From contig JBJMLU010000066.1 of assembly GCA_045805145.1 (NCBI GenBank), positions 11,742 through 75,741 on the forward strand: DNA of 64,000 nt, given 5' to 3'. This document shows, one piece after another, positions 28,715-38,257 of the stretch. Every line of letters begins with the position of its first letter. The first letter of the stretch is position 1. Both the position numbers and the translations under genes were made by a program. The notes under the pieces are model-generated. The model was not told the DNA's origin, did no database searches, and saw nothing but the letters and a program-made list of their open reading frames with translations. The DNA is from Flavisolibacter sp045805145. GTDB taxonomy: Bacteria; Bacteroidota; Bacteroidia; Chitinophagales; Chitinophagaceae.

Positions 28715-29839
28715 GTGAATAGAAAAAAATTAAATACTGAACTCTTGCTGTCGCCTCCATTCAAACAAAATGTCCTGGTTGTTTTTCTTGTCCATTGGCT
28801 GGCCTGGTTATTATTGCATTTCATCACCTTCCTCCCTACTCTTCTGAATAGCAAGATCGTTTCCTGGGAAATATTTTTCTTCAACCATTTTTATCTTGTC
28901 ACCCTTAGCTTTTTACTGTTTTACATCGTGGCATTTTTCATTATGCCGAAGATGGCCACCCTTCAAAAAAAATGGTTCTGGGTTCTGATTGCCTCTTTGC
29001 TGCTGGCCATTGTCTTTACCTACCTGAAATTTCGAACGGAGACATGGCATAGTGAATATTTGATGCGCAAGGCAGCTTTTTTTAATAAATTTCCCAGGAG
29101 AACCACAAAAGAAGACCTTGGCATTTTCAGTTACCGTTTCCGGACCTATTTTGAAATCAATATTCTGATCAATGTATCCATTGTTATCGTGGCATTTGCC
29201 TACCGGCTTCTGCTCATCTGGTTCCAGCAGGAAAAAATAAAAGCGGAACTTCAAAATCAAAGACTGCGCTCCGAACTGTCTTATCTCAGAATGCAGGTGA
29301 ATCCTCACTTTCTGTTCAATGCATTAAATAATATTTATTCTTTGTCGGTGATTGAGAACACAAAAAGGACCAGCGACAGTATTCTGAAACTATCAGAGCT
29401 GATGCGGTATATGTTGTATGAAAAAGAAGATGCCGAAAACAAGGTGAGCCTCGACAAGGAGATCCAGCATATCAACAGCTATATCGATCTGGAAAAACTT
29501 CGTCATACCGAAGATATTTTTGTCAATTTTTCTATCGAAGGCCACGTGAATGGGAAACGCATTGCTCCGTTGCTTCTCTTTCCCCTTATTGAAAATGCGT
29601 TCAAGCATGGCATATTAACAGAAAAGGGAAAGCCTCTGGATATTGAAATGAAGATCTCTGATGGCCGGCTCAATTTTACTATTGAAAATTTCAATAATAC
29701 CCACTATAAGGATAAAGTGGGTGGCATTGGCGTTCAAAACGTTAAAAAGCGGCTGGACCTGCTTTATGGCAATAAGTATGAGATGAATGTGGACCACACA
29801 AAAGAAAGGTATATCGTTAATTTGCAGCTACCTTTATAA
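28715..29839 (+). CDS. LytS-type sensor histidine kinase
   Basis: 374 residues. Four hydrophobic segments (about 19-44, 58-77, 87-105, 147-169) anchor it in the inner membrane, followed by a short coiled coil and a His_kinase domain with QVNPHFLFNALNNIYSLS (His198) and an HATPase part with LLLFPLIENAFKHGI and GGIGVQNVKKRLDLLYG. There is no periplasmic sensor domain, so it probably senses through the membrane segments. The start is a GTG; the only stop-free room upstream is one codon, and no ATG occurs before residue 78. It is followed after 18 bases by its LytTR partner. Confidence 0.92.
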   Translation: MNRKKLNTELLLSPPFKQNVLVVFLVHWLAWLLLHFITFLPTLLNSKIVSWEIFFFNHFYLVTLSFLLFYIVAFFIMPKMATLQKKWFWVLIASLLLAIVFTYLKFRTETWHSEYLMRKAAFFNKFPRRTTKEDLGIFSYRFRTYFEINILINVSIVIVAFAYRLLLIWFQQEKIKAELQNQRLRSELSYLRMQVNPHFLFNALNNIYSLSVIENTKRTSDSILKLSELMRYMLYEKEDAENKVSLDKEIQHINSYIDLEKLRHTEDIFVNFSIEGHVNGKRIAPLLLFPLIENAFKHGILTEKGKPLDIEMKISDGRLNFTIENFNNTHYKDKVGGIGVQNVKKRLDLLYGNKYEMNVDHTKERYIVNLQLPL

Positions 29840-29857
29840 CAACAACAAAGCCATCTT

Positions 29858-30574
29858 ATGCTGAAGTGCATGGTAATTGACGATGAACCTCTTGCCATTC
29901 AATTATTGGCCAATCATATCAGTAAGATTTCCTTTCTGGAACTGGTCAGCACCTTCAATAATCCCATGGAAGCCTTGATCAGTTTTAATTCCAATCCGGT
30001 AGACCTGATCTTTCTCGACATTCAAATGCCTCAACTTACGGGTATACAGTTCATGAAGCTTTTACAAAACCGGGCGCAGGTCATCATCTCTTCGGCCTAT
30101 GAGGAATATGCGATTGATGGATTTGAAAATAACGTTACGGATTACCTGCTAAAGCCGATTTCATTTGAACGGTTTTACAAAGCTGTGGAGAAGGCATATA
30201 ATCTGAGAAACCCAACTCATAAATTAGATAGCACGCAGGACCAGTTTCCTGCTACCGGAGGATACATATTTGTAAAGGTGGAAACCCGGATGGTGCGCGT
30301 GGAGCTGGACGATATTTTGTTTATTGAAGGATTGAAAAATTATGTATCCATCCAAACCAAGACTCAGCGCATTGTGACCCTGCAAGTGATGAAACAACTC
30401 GAAGAGATTCTTCCTCCCAATCGCTTTTTGCGGGTACACAAGTCTTATATCATTGCTCTGGACAAGATCAGCTCCATTGAGCGCCAGGAAATTTATATCA
30501 AGGACCGCATCATACCCATTGGCATTACCTACCAGGAGCAATTTTTTAAACTGCTCGAAACAAAAAAAGCGTGA
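29858..30574 (+). CDS. LytTR response regulator
   Basis: 238 residues. Receiver domain 1-120 with acidic pair in VIDDE, phosphoacceptor Asp54 in LIFLDIQMPQL, and the conserved lysine in YLLKPISFERF. A LytTR DNA-binding domain spans about 135-235 (FIEGLKNYVSIQT, FLRVHKSYIIAL). It forms an operon with the LytS-type kinase (18-base gap) and lies divergent to the SusCD operon, the best candidate target. LytTR sites are short direct repeats, and none was identified with confidence. Confidence 0.93.
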   Translation: MLKCMVIDDEPLAIQLLANHISKISFLELVSTFNNPMEALISFNSNPVDLIFLDIQMPQLTGIQFMKLLQNRAQVIISSAYEEYAIDGFENNVTDYLLKPISFERFYKAVEKAYNLRNPTHKLDSTQDQFPATGGYIFVKVETRMVRVELDDILFIEGLKNYVSIQTKTQRIVTLQVMKQLEEILPPNRFLRVHKSYIIALDKISSIERQEIYIKDRIIPIGITYQEQFFKLLETKKA

Positions 30575-30579
30575 TCACA

Positions 30580-31545
30580 GACTGCGCAGATTATAAGGCT
30601 GATTTCATATCACGGATTTCACAGATTAAGATTCTGATTTCGCGGATTCCTAGATCGAAGTGAACTACTTCTGTTGATTGCCTTTTTAAGGTATGACTGA
30701 AACCTGTGATGAGCACCTTGGTTTAAAGTCATTGCTAGCGGAGCGATCCCCGCAGGGTGCGGGGCTAAAGCTATAGCGGTGGCGCAAGCTATCTCCTTGC
30801 AATGAACCAAGTTTATGTAATGTTCAAGCAGTACGTGTTGATACTCCCTTGCAAGGATGCCCTGCTCAATTGAATTACTGAAAGTTGAAGTGTGCGACGC
30901 AACGTAAGCTGAATTATGAGCTGAAGCCAGGCTAATCATTCTTTTATGAGCTCGAAATGCCAGGAACTCAATGAGACTACACGTAGCTAAGAAAAAACCA
31001 AATAAGTTGAAGTGCTACTTACTGGTTTCATGAGCTCGTATAATGAATAGGGGGATGGGACCAGCTGCAGTACTTACATCAGCTTCAGTTGTGTCACTCC
31101 CTTCTAGGTTCGGTAATCCTATTGAGCTGGACATCCTTGTAAGCGAATAACAATAATTACTACTCGAACAAAACTTTAAGTTGGTTCGTTGTAAAGAGAT
31201 TGCTTGCGCCACCGCTATAGCTTTAGCCCCGCACCCCGCGGGGGTCGCTCCGCTCGCAATGACTTCACATCACAGTGCTTACTACAGGTATCTGACTTAC
31301 CTTACCAGGCAATCAACTAAAGTAGTAAACGACGACCTTAGGAAACATCCGCGAAATCTGCATCTAACCGGTGAAATCCGTGATAGTCGCAATGACTTAA
31401 ACCAAGGTGCGCATCACAGGTTTCAGTCTTGCCTTAAAACGCAATCAACTTAAGTAGTAAACGTCGATTAATAATCCGTGAAATCTGAAATCTTAATCAG
31501 TGAAATCCGTGATCAGAAATCTTAATCAGTGACACCCGTGATCAA
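30580..31545. repeat. Long imperfect palindrome B (about 0.95 kb)
   Basis: Related to palindrome A, with centre near 30996. Both arms carry the core agcggagcga but, unlike A, an extra block of roughly 37 bases (ggggctaaagctatagcggt at 30761-30780, its complement at 31211-31230). The block is present in mirror image on both sides. The right arm is longer: it holds one unit like the arm of A and then a second unit that pairs with the outer left unit at 30665-30735. Ends carry cacggatttcacagatt modules. It lies between two convergent gene ends and contains no credible gene. Confidence 0.9.
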
Positions 31546-32042
31546 AATTTCTTTTGTTTGTCCGCTGCCAACTTTAATTCACCATAAGTCGGAATCTGCT
31601 GCATGATGCTGGCACGAATCTGTGTGATCATATAAACTTCCGCCTGGTAAAACTGGAAGGCCACTACCGAATTTGTGGCTGCTTTCATTTTCTTGTAATA
31701 TTCTTCGAGGCTTTTCTCCTGGTCATTCCGGTTGGAAAAATAAAGTTTGGACAAAGAATCAGCCACTCCGGCGGTCAGGTTGGAATAGGCATACGCCGTT
31801 CTTTCATACAGGGTCAAACGCTGCAGGGCAATTTTCTTATTTTCTTTTTGGTAATCGCCATAAACTTTCCAGAACGCAGCAGAGTCCTTGTCAGGAATGG
31901 AAACCAGTTTGCTCATGGCTTCTTTTTTTTGAACTCCCAGTAAATTGATCATGGCCTCTGCTTCCGCGTCAGAGGTTTGTGCATAAGAAGCGAAGTTGGC
32001 AAGAAAAAAAGCAAGTACTGCGGTTGAGATTTTTAATTTCAT
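31542..32042 (-). CDS. Small secreted helical protein of unknown function
   Basis: 166 residues with a clear signal peptide (AVLAFFLANFASYAQ). The mature part is predicted almost wholly helical and charged (KENKKIALQRLTLYERTAYA, KSLEEYYKKMKAATN), which recalls periplasmic helical chaperone-like proteins, but no family motif was recognised. It follows the porin gene by 51 bases on the same strand and may be co-expressed. Its stop falls at the edge of palindrome B. The coding call is firm because of the signal peptide and length; the function is unknown. Confidence 0.8.
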   Translation of the reverse strand: MKLKISTAVLAFFLANFASYAQTSDAEAEAMINLLGVQKKEAMSKLVSIPDKDSAAFWKVYGDYQKENKKIALQRLTLYERTAYAYSNLTAGVADSLSKLYFSNRNDQEKSLEEYYKKMKAATNSVVAFQFYQAEVYMITQIRASIMQQIPTYGELKLAADKQKKF

Positions 32043-32093
32043 ATATTATTGTTTTAACGAAAACCTTTTTAATAATTTTTCTATTTCCTTTTT

Positions 32094-33455
32094 TTACATC
32101 ACCGTCAGTTGGATACGGCTTTCAAAGAATTGAACGTTTCCCTTAATACCATACCGGTCAAGTGTTCCATAACCATAAACAAATTCAACACGCAAATTTT
32201 TAGTGAGGTACCAGTTCACCATTGGCGTAATACGCCAGAATTGTCCTCCCTGGACTGATTTGTCATTGAGATTTAGAGTAGAATACCTAACAACTCCTTC
32301 AATCTCGCCCAGCCCTCCTTTGAAAACCGATTTTTTGACCTTCATAAAACCAAAGACGCTTCCTGAAGTGTTGTAAGGACGAATAGCCTTCGTGAAAAAA
32401 TAGCTGACGATTATGTCACCTCCATAAAACTGGTGGTCATCATATTTGTCCGAATAAAAATTATGAACAATTACCTCTGAACCGATCATGAGTTTTTTAT
32501 TCCGGTAATAGGCTTCACCTCCTACATGCGTGGAATAGTCGGCCTGAATAACACCTGTGTTGAGTATCTGAGGCGTGGGGTTGGATTCAGGTCTTGATTT
32601 TAAAGTGATCTTTGCGTCCAATGGTTTTCCATAGCGCAAATTGGTAGCGATGTGCAATAGCACATTGTTCTTTTCATCATAAATTGGAAGCCATCCAAGT
32701 CTGAGGTCCACCTGCGATTTGTAAGTGGAGAAGCCCTGTCCCTTCGACAACAGATCATTATAATAACCCAGGTTCCAGAACACTCTTGACTTGGGCAGAT
32801 AAGCAAAATATTTGATACCATCGGCCAGGATCGGGATCACATCCAGCGCCATCTGTCTTTCCGCAGTCCAGGGGGAGTGACCATTCATGACCTTCACCAT
32901 TGAAAATCCTTCTTTGGTTCGACCGATAAACAAATTTCCTTTTAATTCGGGTACGCCAATTGTGAAGCCCGTTTCTCTCAGCATCCATACATTTTTGTCG
33001 CCGTCCCACATGTAGGCAAATTTCCAGGCCAGGTAGCGATTGGTCTTGAGTACGCCGCTGCCCAGGATCCGGAAGTCTCTCAATTTTCCCTGGGGTGTTA
33101 GTTTGAGTCCGGCAGAATCCATCTGCTCTTTGAATTCTTTACTCTGCGAATAAGTGGTGAAATCATGTATATACCCAAGACCGATCTTGAAAGTAGAAAT
33201 ACGGCCATTGAATTCATTGGGTGGCAATTTGTTTGCCGATGTATCCTCTACCCTGATGGCATTCACAGCACCTTCCGATCCATTCGGCATGACTTTAAGT
33301 GTATCACCACCATAAACTTTAGTGGGCGGATTATTTTGGGCATAAAGAATTCCGGATACAGCCAGTGCAGAGGGTACAAGAAAACACGAGAGAAATATTT
33401 TTCTAATGAAGCCATGTTTAAAACCCTTCCTTTCCTTTCTCATACTATAGGACAT
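32094..33455 (-). CDS. Outer-membrane porin, phosphate-selective (OprO/OprP)-like
   Basis: 453 residues; the signal ends near GILYAQ. The rest alternates short hydrophobic strands and turns, as in a 16-strand porin (FKIGLGYIHDFTTYS, FRILGSGVLKTNRYLAWKFA, GFTIGVPELKGNLFIGR), with GFSMVKVMNGHSPWTAERQ typical of the Porin_O_P family. Two ATG starts (33455 and 33443) precede the same signal peptide and cannot be told apart. It is divergent from the aspartase operon and may supply the same metabolism with small solutes; the solute is not readable. Confidence 0.75.
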   Translation of the reverse strand: MSYSMRKERKGFKHGFIRKIFLSCFLVPSALAVSGILYAQNNPPTKVYGGDTLKVMPNGSEGAVNAIRVEDTSANKLPPNEFNGRISTFKIGLGYIHDFTTYSQSKEFKEQMDSAGLKLTPQGKLRDFRILGSGVLKTNRYLAWKFAYMWDGDKNVWMLRETGFTIGVPELKGNLFIGRTKEGFSMVKVMNGHSPWTAERQMALDVIPILADGIKYFAYLPKSRVFWNLGYYNDLLSKGQGFSTYKSQVDLRLGWLPIYDEKNNVLLHIATNLRYGKPLDAKITLKSRPESNPTPQILNTGVIQADYSTHVGGEAYYRNKKLMIGSEVIVHNFYSDKYDDHQFYGGDIIVSYFFTKAIRPYNTSGSVFGFMKVKKSVFKGGLGEIEGVVRYSTLNLNDKSVQGGQFWRITPMVNWYLTKNLRVEFVYGYGTLDRYGIKGNVQFFESRIQLTVM

Positions 33456-34048
33456 AAACCGCGATTATGATTTTTAAGATCAGTAAGCTTTCATCGTCCG
33501 CCTGTGAAGAAACAAGACGAATCTGCCGTTACCATCATCAAGACTGAATAATTTATTGGAATTCGTAAGTAAAGACAGTTTCAAAGCCAGCAATACGCCA
33601 CGGCAGGCGGGATAAATTGTTTTGGAACGACTGGGCCATTCGGTCTTTTGTAAGAAATTATAAACACAGGCCTTCCCAATGTTTCCTCCCAAGCTTAAGA
33701 ACTGATGTTTTTTATTTTTCTTTTCACAAAATTTATCGTCCTCCCGTTGTCCCTTCTTTCCAGTAACTCCAAAAACTTCCGCTTCAGCCTTTATCAGTTG
33801 TCAAAACTTATAATAGTTGACAATCGGTTTGTATCATCCGTCCTGATAGCGCTCCGCCTCGTGTCTTTAGCAAAAGAGTTCATATAAACTCCTGTTCCTG
33901 CACAACAACATTTAATCAATAAATCCAGGCAAATCGGACTACTTGTTCTGAATGGTGGCTCAGGAAACAGACTAACTGATAAAAATTTTCAATGCAATCC
34001 TTTCGATTTCCAGATCTGTTCATATTGTCTTCAATTAAAACATCCTAT
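33456..34048. other. Divergent gap between porin and aspartase operon
   Basis: About 590 bases without a credible gene; short frames here lack signal peptides or motifs. It should hold the promoters of both the minus-strand porin and the plus-strand aspartase run. The only clear structure is the inverted repeat at 33798-33823. Confidence 0.6.
33798..33823. promoter_or_regulatory. Candidate operator: TTGTCAA-N12-TTGACAA
   Basis: A perfect 7-base inverted repeat with a 12-base AT-rich spacer, 225 bases before the aspartase start, in a divergent control region. The half-site spacing suits a dimeric regulator. No cognate regulator is identified. Confidence 0.3.
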
Positions 34049-35539
34049 ATGGCAAGTCAGCTAAAAAATGTGCTTTTGACATTGGTCTTTTCAATATTCT
34101 GTGGAAGCATTGTGTATTCACAATACCGCACGGAAAAAGACCTTCTCGGTGAAAAAAAGATTCCCGATTCAGTTTATTATGGCGTGCAAACCGCAAGAGC
34201 ACTGGAGAATTTCCAGGTGAGCGGAGTTACGACCAAATTTTATCCCGATTATGTAAAGGCATACGCCATGGTGAAACTAGCGGCAGCAAGAGCCAATACA
34301 GACGTAGGAAGAATGAGCAAGGAGAAACTCGACGCGATTGAAAAGGCCTGTCAGGCAGTGATCAGTGGAAAGTACCACGAACATTTTCTGGTTGATCTAT
34401 ACCAGGGTGGCGCTGGAACTTCCGCGAACATGAATGCCAATGAGGTGTTGGCCAATATTGCCCTTGAAATGAGTGGAAAGAAAAAAGGTGATTACGGAAG
34501 CATCGAACCACATGATGATTTGAATATGGGTCAATCTACCAATGATGTTTTTCCTACTGCCATACACGTTGCGCTCCTTCTTCATAATGATAAAGTGGTG
34601 AATGAAGCCAAAGCGCTTTCAGCAGCATTCCATAAAAAAGGGGAGGAATTTAAAGATCTTCTCAAAATGGGACGCACGGAAGGACAAGATGCTGTACCCA
34701 TGACACTGGGACAGGAATTCCATGCTTTCGGAGGACAATTGGATGCAGCGATTGATGCGCTTGTAAAATCAGAAGAATTTCTTTTTGAAGAGAACATGGG
34801 CGCTACTGCAATCGGCACAGGCATCACTGCTTCTCCTGGTTATGCGGAAAAATGTGCCGCTGAACTGGCGAAGATCACCGGAAAACCTATGGTTCTCAGC
34901 AAAAACCTGATCGCCGCCACGTCCAGCATGCAGGGATTCGTGATGTATTCTTCTGCGCTGAAAAATTTTGCAATTACGCTTTCCAAGATTTGCAGCGATC
35001 TGATTTTTCTCACAACAGGTCCGCGCACCGGCGTCTTTGAGATCAACCTTCCTGCCATGCAGCCCGGATCATCCATTATGCCTGGCAAAGTAAATCCGGT
35101 AATGGCGGAACTAATGAATGAAGTTTGTTTTAAAGCCATTGGAAATGATGTTACCGTAACGATGGCTTCACAGGATGGACTGCTTCAGCTGAATGCTTAT
35201 GAACCCGTAGTAGCCGTAGCGATTATGGAATCACAGGGTTTGTTTTTCAAAACCCTTCCCATATTCACCAAACAGTGTGTCGAAGGAATTACTGCCAACA
35301 AGGAAGTATTGAAAAATTATATCGACCGTAGTGTAGGAATTGTTACTGCATTGAATCCAATTCTGGGTTATGACAAAACCACAGAGCTGGCAAAAGAAGC
35401 GCTCGAATCCGGTAAAGGAATCCTCGAGCTGATTCGCGAAAAAAATCTTCTGACCGAACAGCAGATCAAGGATCTACTCGATCCGGTTAAGCTCACCACT
35501 CCTACTGGGCCAACGAAAACAAAAACAGGAGACTTTTAA
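34049..35539 (+). CDS. aspA: Exported aspartate ammonia-lyase
   Basis: About 496 residues from the ATG at 34049; a longer frame from 33992 adds 19 residues. The N-terminus LLTLVFSIFCGSIVYSQ is a signal peptide, unusual because aspartase is normally cytoplasmic. The body is a full fumarase/aspartase: RTEKDLLGEKKIPDSVYYGV at the start, GQSTNDVFPTA, and the signature GSSIMPGKVNPV with the mobile catalytic loop serine. Reaction: L-aspartate to fumarate and ammonia. Next come exported asparaginase, a DcaP-like porin and an exported glutaminase, so Asn could be taken to Asp and then fumarate outside the cytoplasm. Aspartase rather than fumarase is the family reading plus context. Confidence 0.9.
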   Translation: MASQLKNVLLTLVFSIFCGSIVYSQYRTEKDLLGEKKIPDSVYYGVQTARALENFQVSGVTTKFYPDYVKAYAMVKLAAARANTDVGRMSKEKLDAIEKACQAVISGKYHEHFLVDLYQGGAGTSANMNANEVLANIALEMSGKKKGDYGSIEPHDDLNMGQSTNDVFPTAIHVALLLHNDKVVNEAKALSAAFHKKGEEFKDLLKMGRTEGQDAVPMTLGQEFHAFGGQLDAAIDALVKSEEFLFEENMGATAIGTGITASPGYAEKCAAELAKITGKPMVLSKNLIAATSSMQGFVMYSSALKNFAITLSKICSDLIFLTTGPRTGVFEINLPAMQPGSSIMPGKVNPVMAELMNEVCFKAIGNDVTVTMASQDGLLQLNAYEPVVAVAIMESQGLFFKTLPIFTKQCVEGITANKEVLKNYIDRSVGIVTALNPILGYDKTTELAKEALESGKGILELIREKNLLTEQQIKDLLDPVKLTTPTGPTKTKTGDF

Positions 35540-35583
35540 ACTTGAACAGGTCACTACTCTTTATACAAAATAAACTTTCAATC

Positions 35584-36630
35584 ATGAAAAGAATCATTTC
35601 TCTCTTGTGTCTTCTGATCCTGGTAGCAGGAGTTCATGCACAACTTCCACGCGTCATTATTTTAGCTACCGGAGGAACAATTGCCGGAACCGGAGCATCT
35701 TCAGACAGGGCTGGTTATACGGCAGGAAAAATTCCAATCGATGAATTGATTGGCACCATACCTACCGTGAAAAAAATCGCGACCATCACAGGAGAGCAGA
35801 TTGCTTCTGTGGGCAGCCAGGACATGACCATTGATATCTGGAAAAAACTGGCAGTAAGAGCCAATGAAATTTTTGCAAAAGACGAAGCCGATGCTATCGT
35901 AGTTACCCATGGTACCGATACACAGGAAGAAACCGGTTATTTTCTTGACCTGGTGGTGGCTTCCGACAGGCCCGTTGTACTCACCGGTTCCATGAGACCC
36001 GCCACTGCTATTAGTGCCGATGGCCCGAAGAATCTATTTGATGCCATTACCGTAGCGGTGAATCCTAAAAGTAAAGGAAGAGGTGTGCTGGTTAGCTTCA
36101 ATGAGGGCATCTTTGATGCCAGGGACGTGATGAAACTAAGTACCACCAAGACCAATGCCTTTGGTTCTCCTAATACGGGCCCCGTTGGACAGGTGTATGA
36201 TGGCAAAGTAGAATACTACAGCAATTCTGTTCGTGAGGTGAATGTAAATACGCCTTTCTCCGTAAAGGCAGACACTAAGTTTCCCAGAGTGGACATCGTG
36301 TACATGTATGCCGATGCATCTGCCGACATCATTGATATGCTGGTTCAGAAAAAAGTGGATGGCATCGTGATCGCAGGCGTGGGAAATGGAAATTTCAACA
36401 AAGCTTATATGGACGCAGTGAAGCGTGCAATAAGTGCAGGCATCGTGGTTTGCCGTGCCAGTCGTACGCCTTCAGGCCGCGTGGTTCTGGAAGACGAAAT
36501 CAATGATGATGCGATAGGCACAATTGTATCCGACGACCTGAGCGCACAGAAAGCAAGGGTATTGTTGATGCTGGGACTTATGAAAACCAGAGACAAGAAG
36601 ACCTTGCAGCAATATTTTTTCAAGTATTAA
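35584..36630 (+). CDS. ansB: Exported L-asparaginase (type II)
   Basis: About 348 residues from ATG 35584; the frame extends to a TTG at 35542, before the signal. Signal IISLLCLLILVAGVHAQ is followed by VIILATGGTIAGTG with the nucleophilic threonine and by VVTHGTDTQEETGYFL with the second Thr-Asp motif. Both motifs and the length fit periplasmic type II asparaginase, which hydrolyses Asn, and sometimes Gln, to the acid and ammonia. It starts 44 bases after the aspartase stop, so the product Asp can feed the neighbouring enzyme. The following 296 bases before the porin hold no clear gene or terminator. Confidence 0.94.
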   Translation: MKRIISLLCLLILVAGVHAQLPRVIILATGGTIAGTGASSDRAGYTAGKIPIDELIGTIPTVKKIATITGEQIASVGSQDMTIDIWKKLAVRANEIFAKDEADAIVVTHGTDTQEETGYFLDLVVASDRPVVLTGSMRPATAISADGPKNLFDAITVAVNPKSKGRGVLVSFNEGIFDARDVMKLSTTKTNAFGSPNTGPVGQVYDGKVEYYSNSVREVNVNTPFSVKADTKFPRVDIVYMYADASADIIDMLVQKKVDGIVIAGVGNGNFNKAYMDAVKRAISAGIVVCRASRTPSGRVVLEDEINDDAIGTIVSDDLSAQKARVLLMLGLMKTRDKKTLQQYFFKY

Positions 36631-36926
36631 TCAAAGGGCATCATTCAATCAATATCCCTATCAGAAATGGGACGAACCAACCAATCGGCTTGAAGTGCAA
36701 TTGCTTCTTTGGAAACCAAAATGCTTTAAGAGATGGCAGTTCTCCGTTTATCTGATGACTGGCGGCCTTTTCCCCTGCACCGTGTCTTATGCTAAAATCT
36801 GTGCAAACAGTTGAACAGTTCTGATGTGTCACGCAGATGTTTTTAAATGGAACCATCAGGGAAATGAATTAGCAAAATCGCTTCGATCTCTTCGGCAAAA
36901 AAATTAATTCTTATAAATCTCTTTTT

Positions 36927-38225
36927 ATGAAATGGATTTTAGGCAAGCTACCATCCTCCACCAATGAAACAAACACCGGAATTATGCTGTCACGAGATTG
37001 GACACGGCAGTTTACAAGAGGCATTTATATCAAGATCGGTGTGCTGATCCTTATTCTTTCTTTGTCTGCGCGCAGCTATGCACAGGATGATGAAAACAAG
37101 AGAAGCCTGGAGGTTTATGGCTTTGCAATGACGGACATGGGATATGATTTTAAACAAATCGATCCAAAATGGTTTGATGCGCTTCGCATCAACAGACTGC
37201 CCAAATACAAAAATCAGTTTGGACCAGACGGGAAAGTTTTTTTCGGAGTAAGGCAAACACGTTTTGGTGTTGCCGGCTACACGCCAACGCCATTGGGTGA
37301 ATTAAAAGTTGTTTATGATTTTGATATGTTCGGTGTTGGCTCGGATGAAGGACAAACCACCATGCGCCTGCGCAATGCCTATGGAGAAGTAGGAAAGATC
37401 CTTGTAGGACAGGCGAATACTCCGTTCATGGATGCAGATGTTTTTCCAAATACTGTAGAATATTGGGGACCTACAGGCATGGTCTTCTTTCGCAACGTGC
37501 AGCTTCGTTATGCTCCATTGAAAGGATTTAATGAATTGTTTATTGCACTGGAACGCCCCGGTGCCAGTGCTGACCAGGGCAGTTTTTCCGATCGTATAGA
37601 ACTCGATAGCGTGCGCGCTCATTTAAGTGCCCCGGATATTTCCGTTCACTTTAAAAGAACAGGAAAATGGGGACACGTACAAATTGCCGGCATGTTCCGT
37701 TCCATCAAATGGAAAGACATTCACACTACTGGTGGCTACGACATTAGTGGAAGTGTTACTGGTTGGGGTGTGCACTTAAGCACCGTGATCAATCTTGGAA
37801 AAGACACCAAATTCAGAGGCTCTTATGTGTACGGAGAAGGTGTAGAAAATTATATGAATGATGCACCCAATGATGTAGGAATTCTCACAACTGGCAATTC
37901 AGCTAAACCAATCGAAGGGAAGGCCTTGCCTGTTACGGGTATTCTGGCCTGGATCGATCACAATTTTAATGAGAAGTGGTTTGGATCTATTGGTTATTCC
38001 AGCACTTCCATTGACAATACAGAACATGCATCCCCGGACGCTTACAAAGAAGGACAATATGCACTACTCACCATCGGTTCCACTCCTTTTAAAAATGCAA
38101 TGGTGGCTGTGGAATTCCAGTGGGGCAAACGTACAGGCTTTAATGATTTCAGTGCCGATGATCAAAAGATCCAGATTTCCTTCAAGTATAGTTTTTCACA
38201 GATTTTCAATTTCGCCAAGAATTGA
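36927..38225 (+). CDS. DcaP-like outer-membrane porin
   Basis: 432 residues. The hydrophobic signal ends at SARSYAQ; the ATG at 36984 would give a more usual signal length than that at 36927. The mature protein begins LEVYGFAMTDMGYDF, then FGVRQTRFGVAGYTPT and GEVGKILVGQANTPFMD, the pattern of DcaP-type trimeric porins, ending in a barrel strand (FKYSFSQIFNF). DcaP relatives favour dicarboxylates and small negatively charged compounds, which fits Asp, Glu and fumarate handling by its neighbours. Substrate choice is inference. Confidence 0.75.
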   Translation: MKWILGKLPSSTNETNTGIMLSRDWTRQFTRGIYIKIGVLILILSLSARSYAQDDENKRSLEVYGFAMTDMGYDFKQIDPKWFDALRINRLPKYKNQFGPDGKVFFGVRQTRFGVAGYTPTPLGELKVVYDFDMFGVGSDEGQTTMRLRNAYGEVGKILVGQANTPFMDADVFPNTVEYWGPTGMVFFRNVQLRYAPLKGFNELFIALERPGASADQGSFSDRIELDSVRAHLSAPDISVHFKRTGKWGHVQIAGMFRSIKWKDIHTTGGYDISGSVTGWGVHLSTVINLGKDTKFRGSYVYGEGVENYMNDAPNDVGILTTGNSAKPIEGKALPVTGILAWIDHNFNEKWFGSIGYSSTSIDNTEHASPDAYKEGQYALLTIGSTPFKNAMVAVEFQWGKRTGFNDFSADDQKIQISFKYSFSQIFNFAKN

Positions 38226-38257
38226 AAAACACTTGACTAACATTTAAAACTCATTGT

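Noticed and set aside
33480..33887. Short frames in the gap before the aspartase operon
   Set aside because: No signal, motif or supported start; the region is better explained as a divergent control region.
36641..36856. 71-residue minus-strand frame between asparaginase and porin
   Set aside because: Antisense to the operon direction, no motif; nothing else recognisable in this gap.
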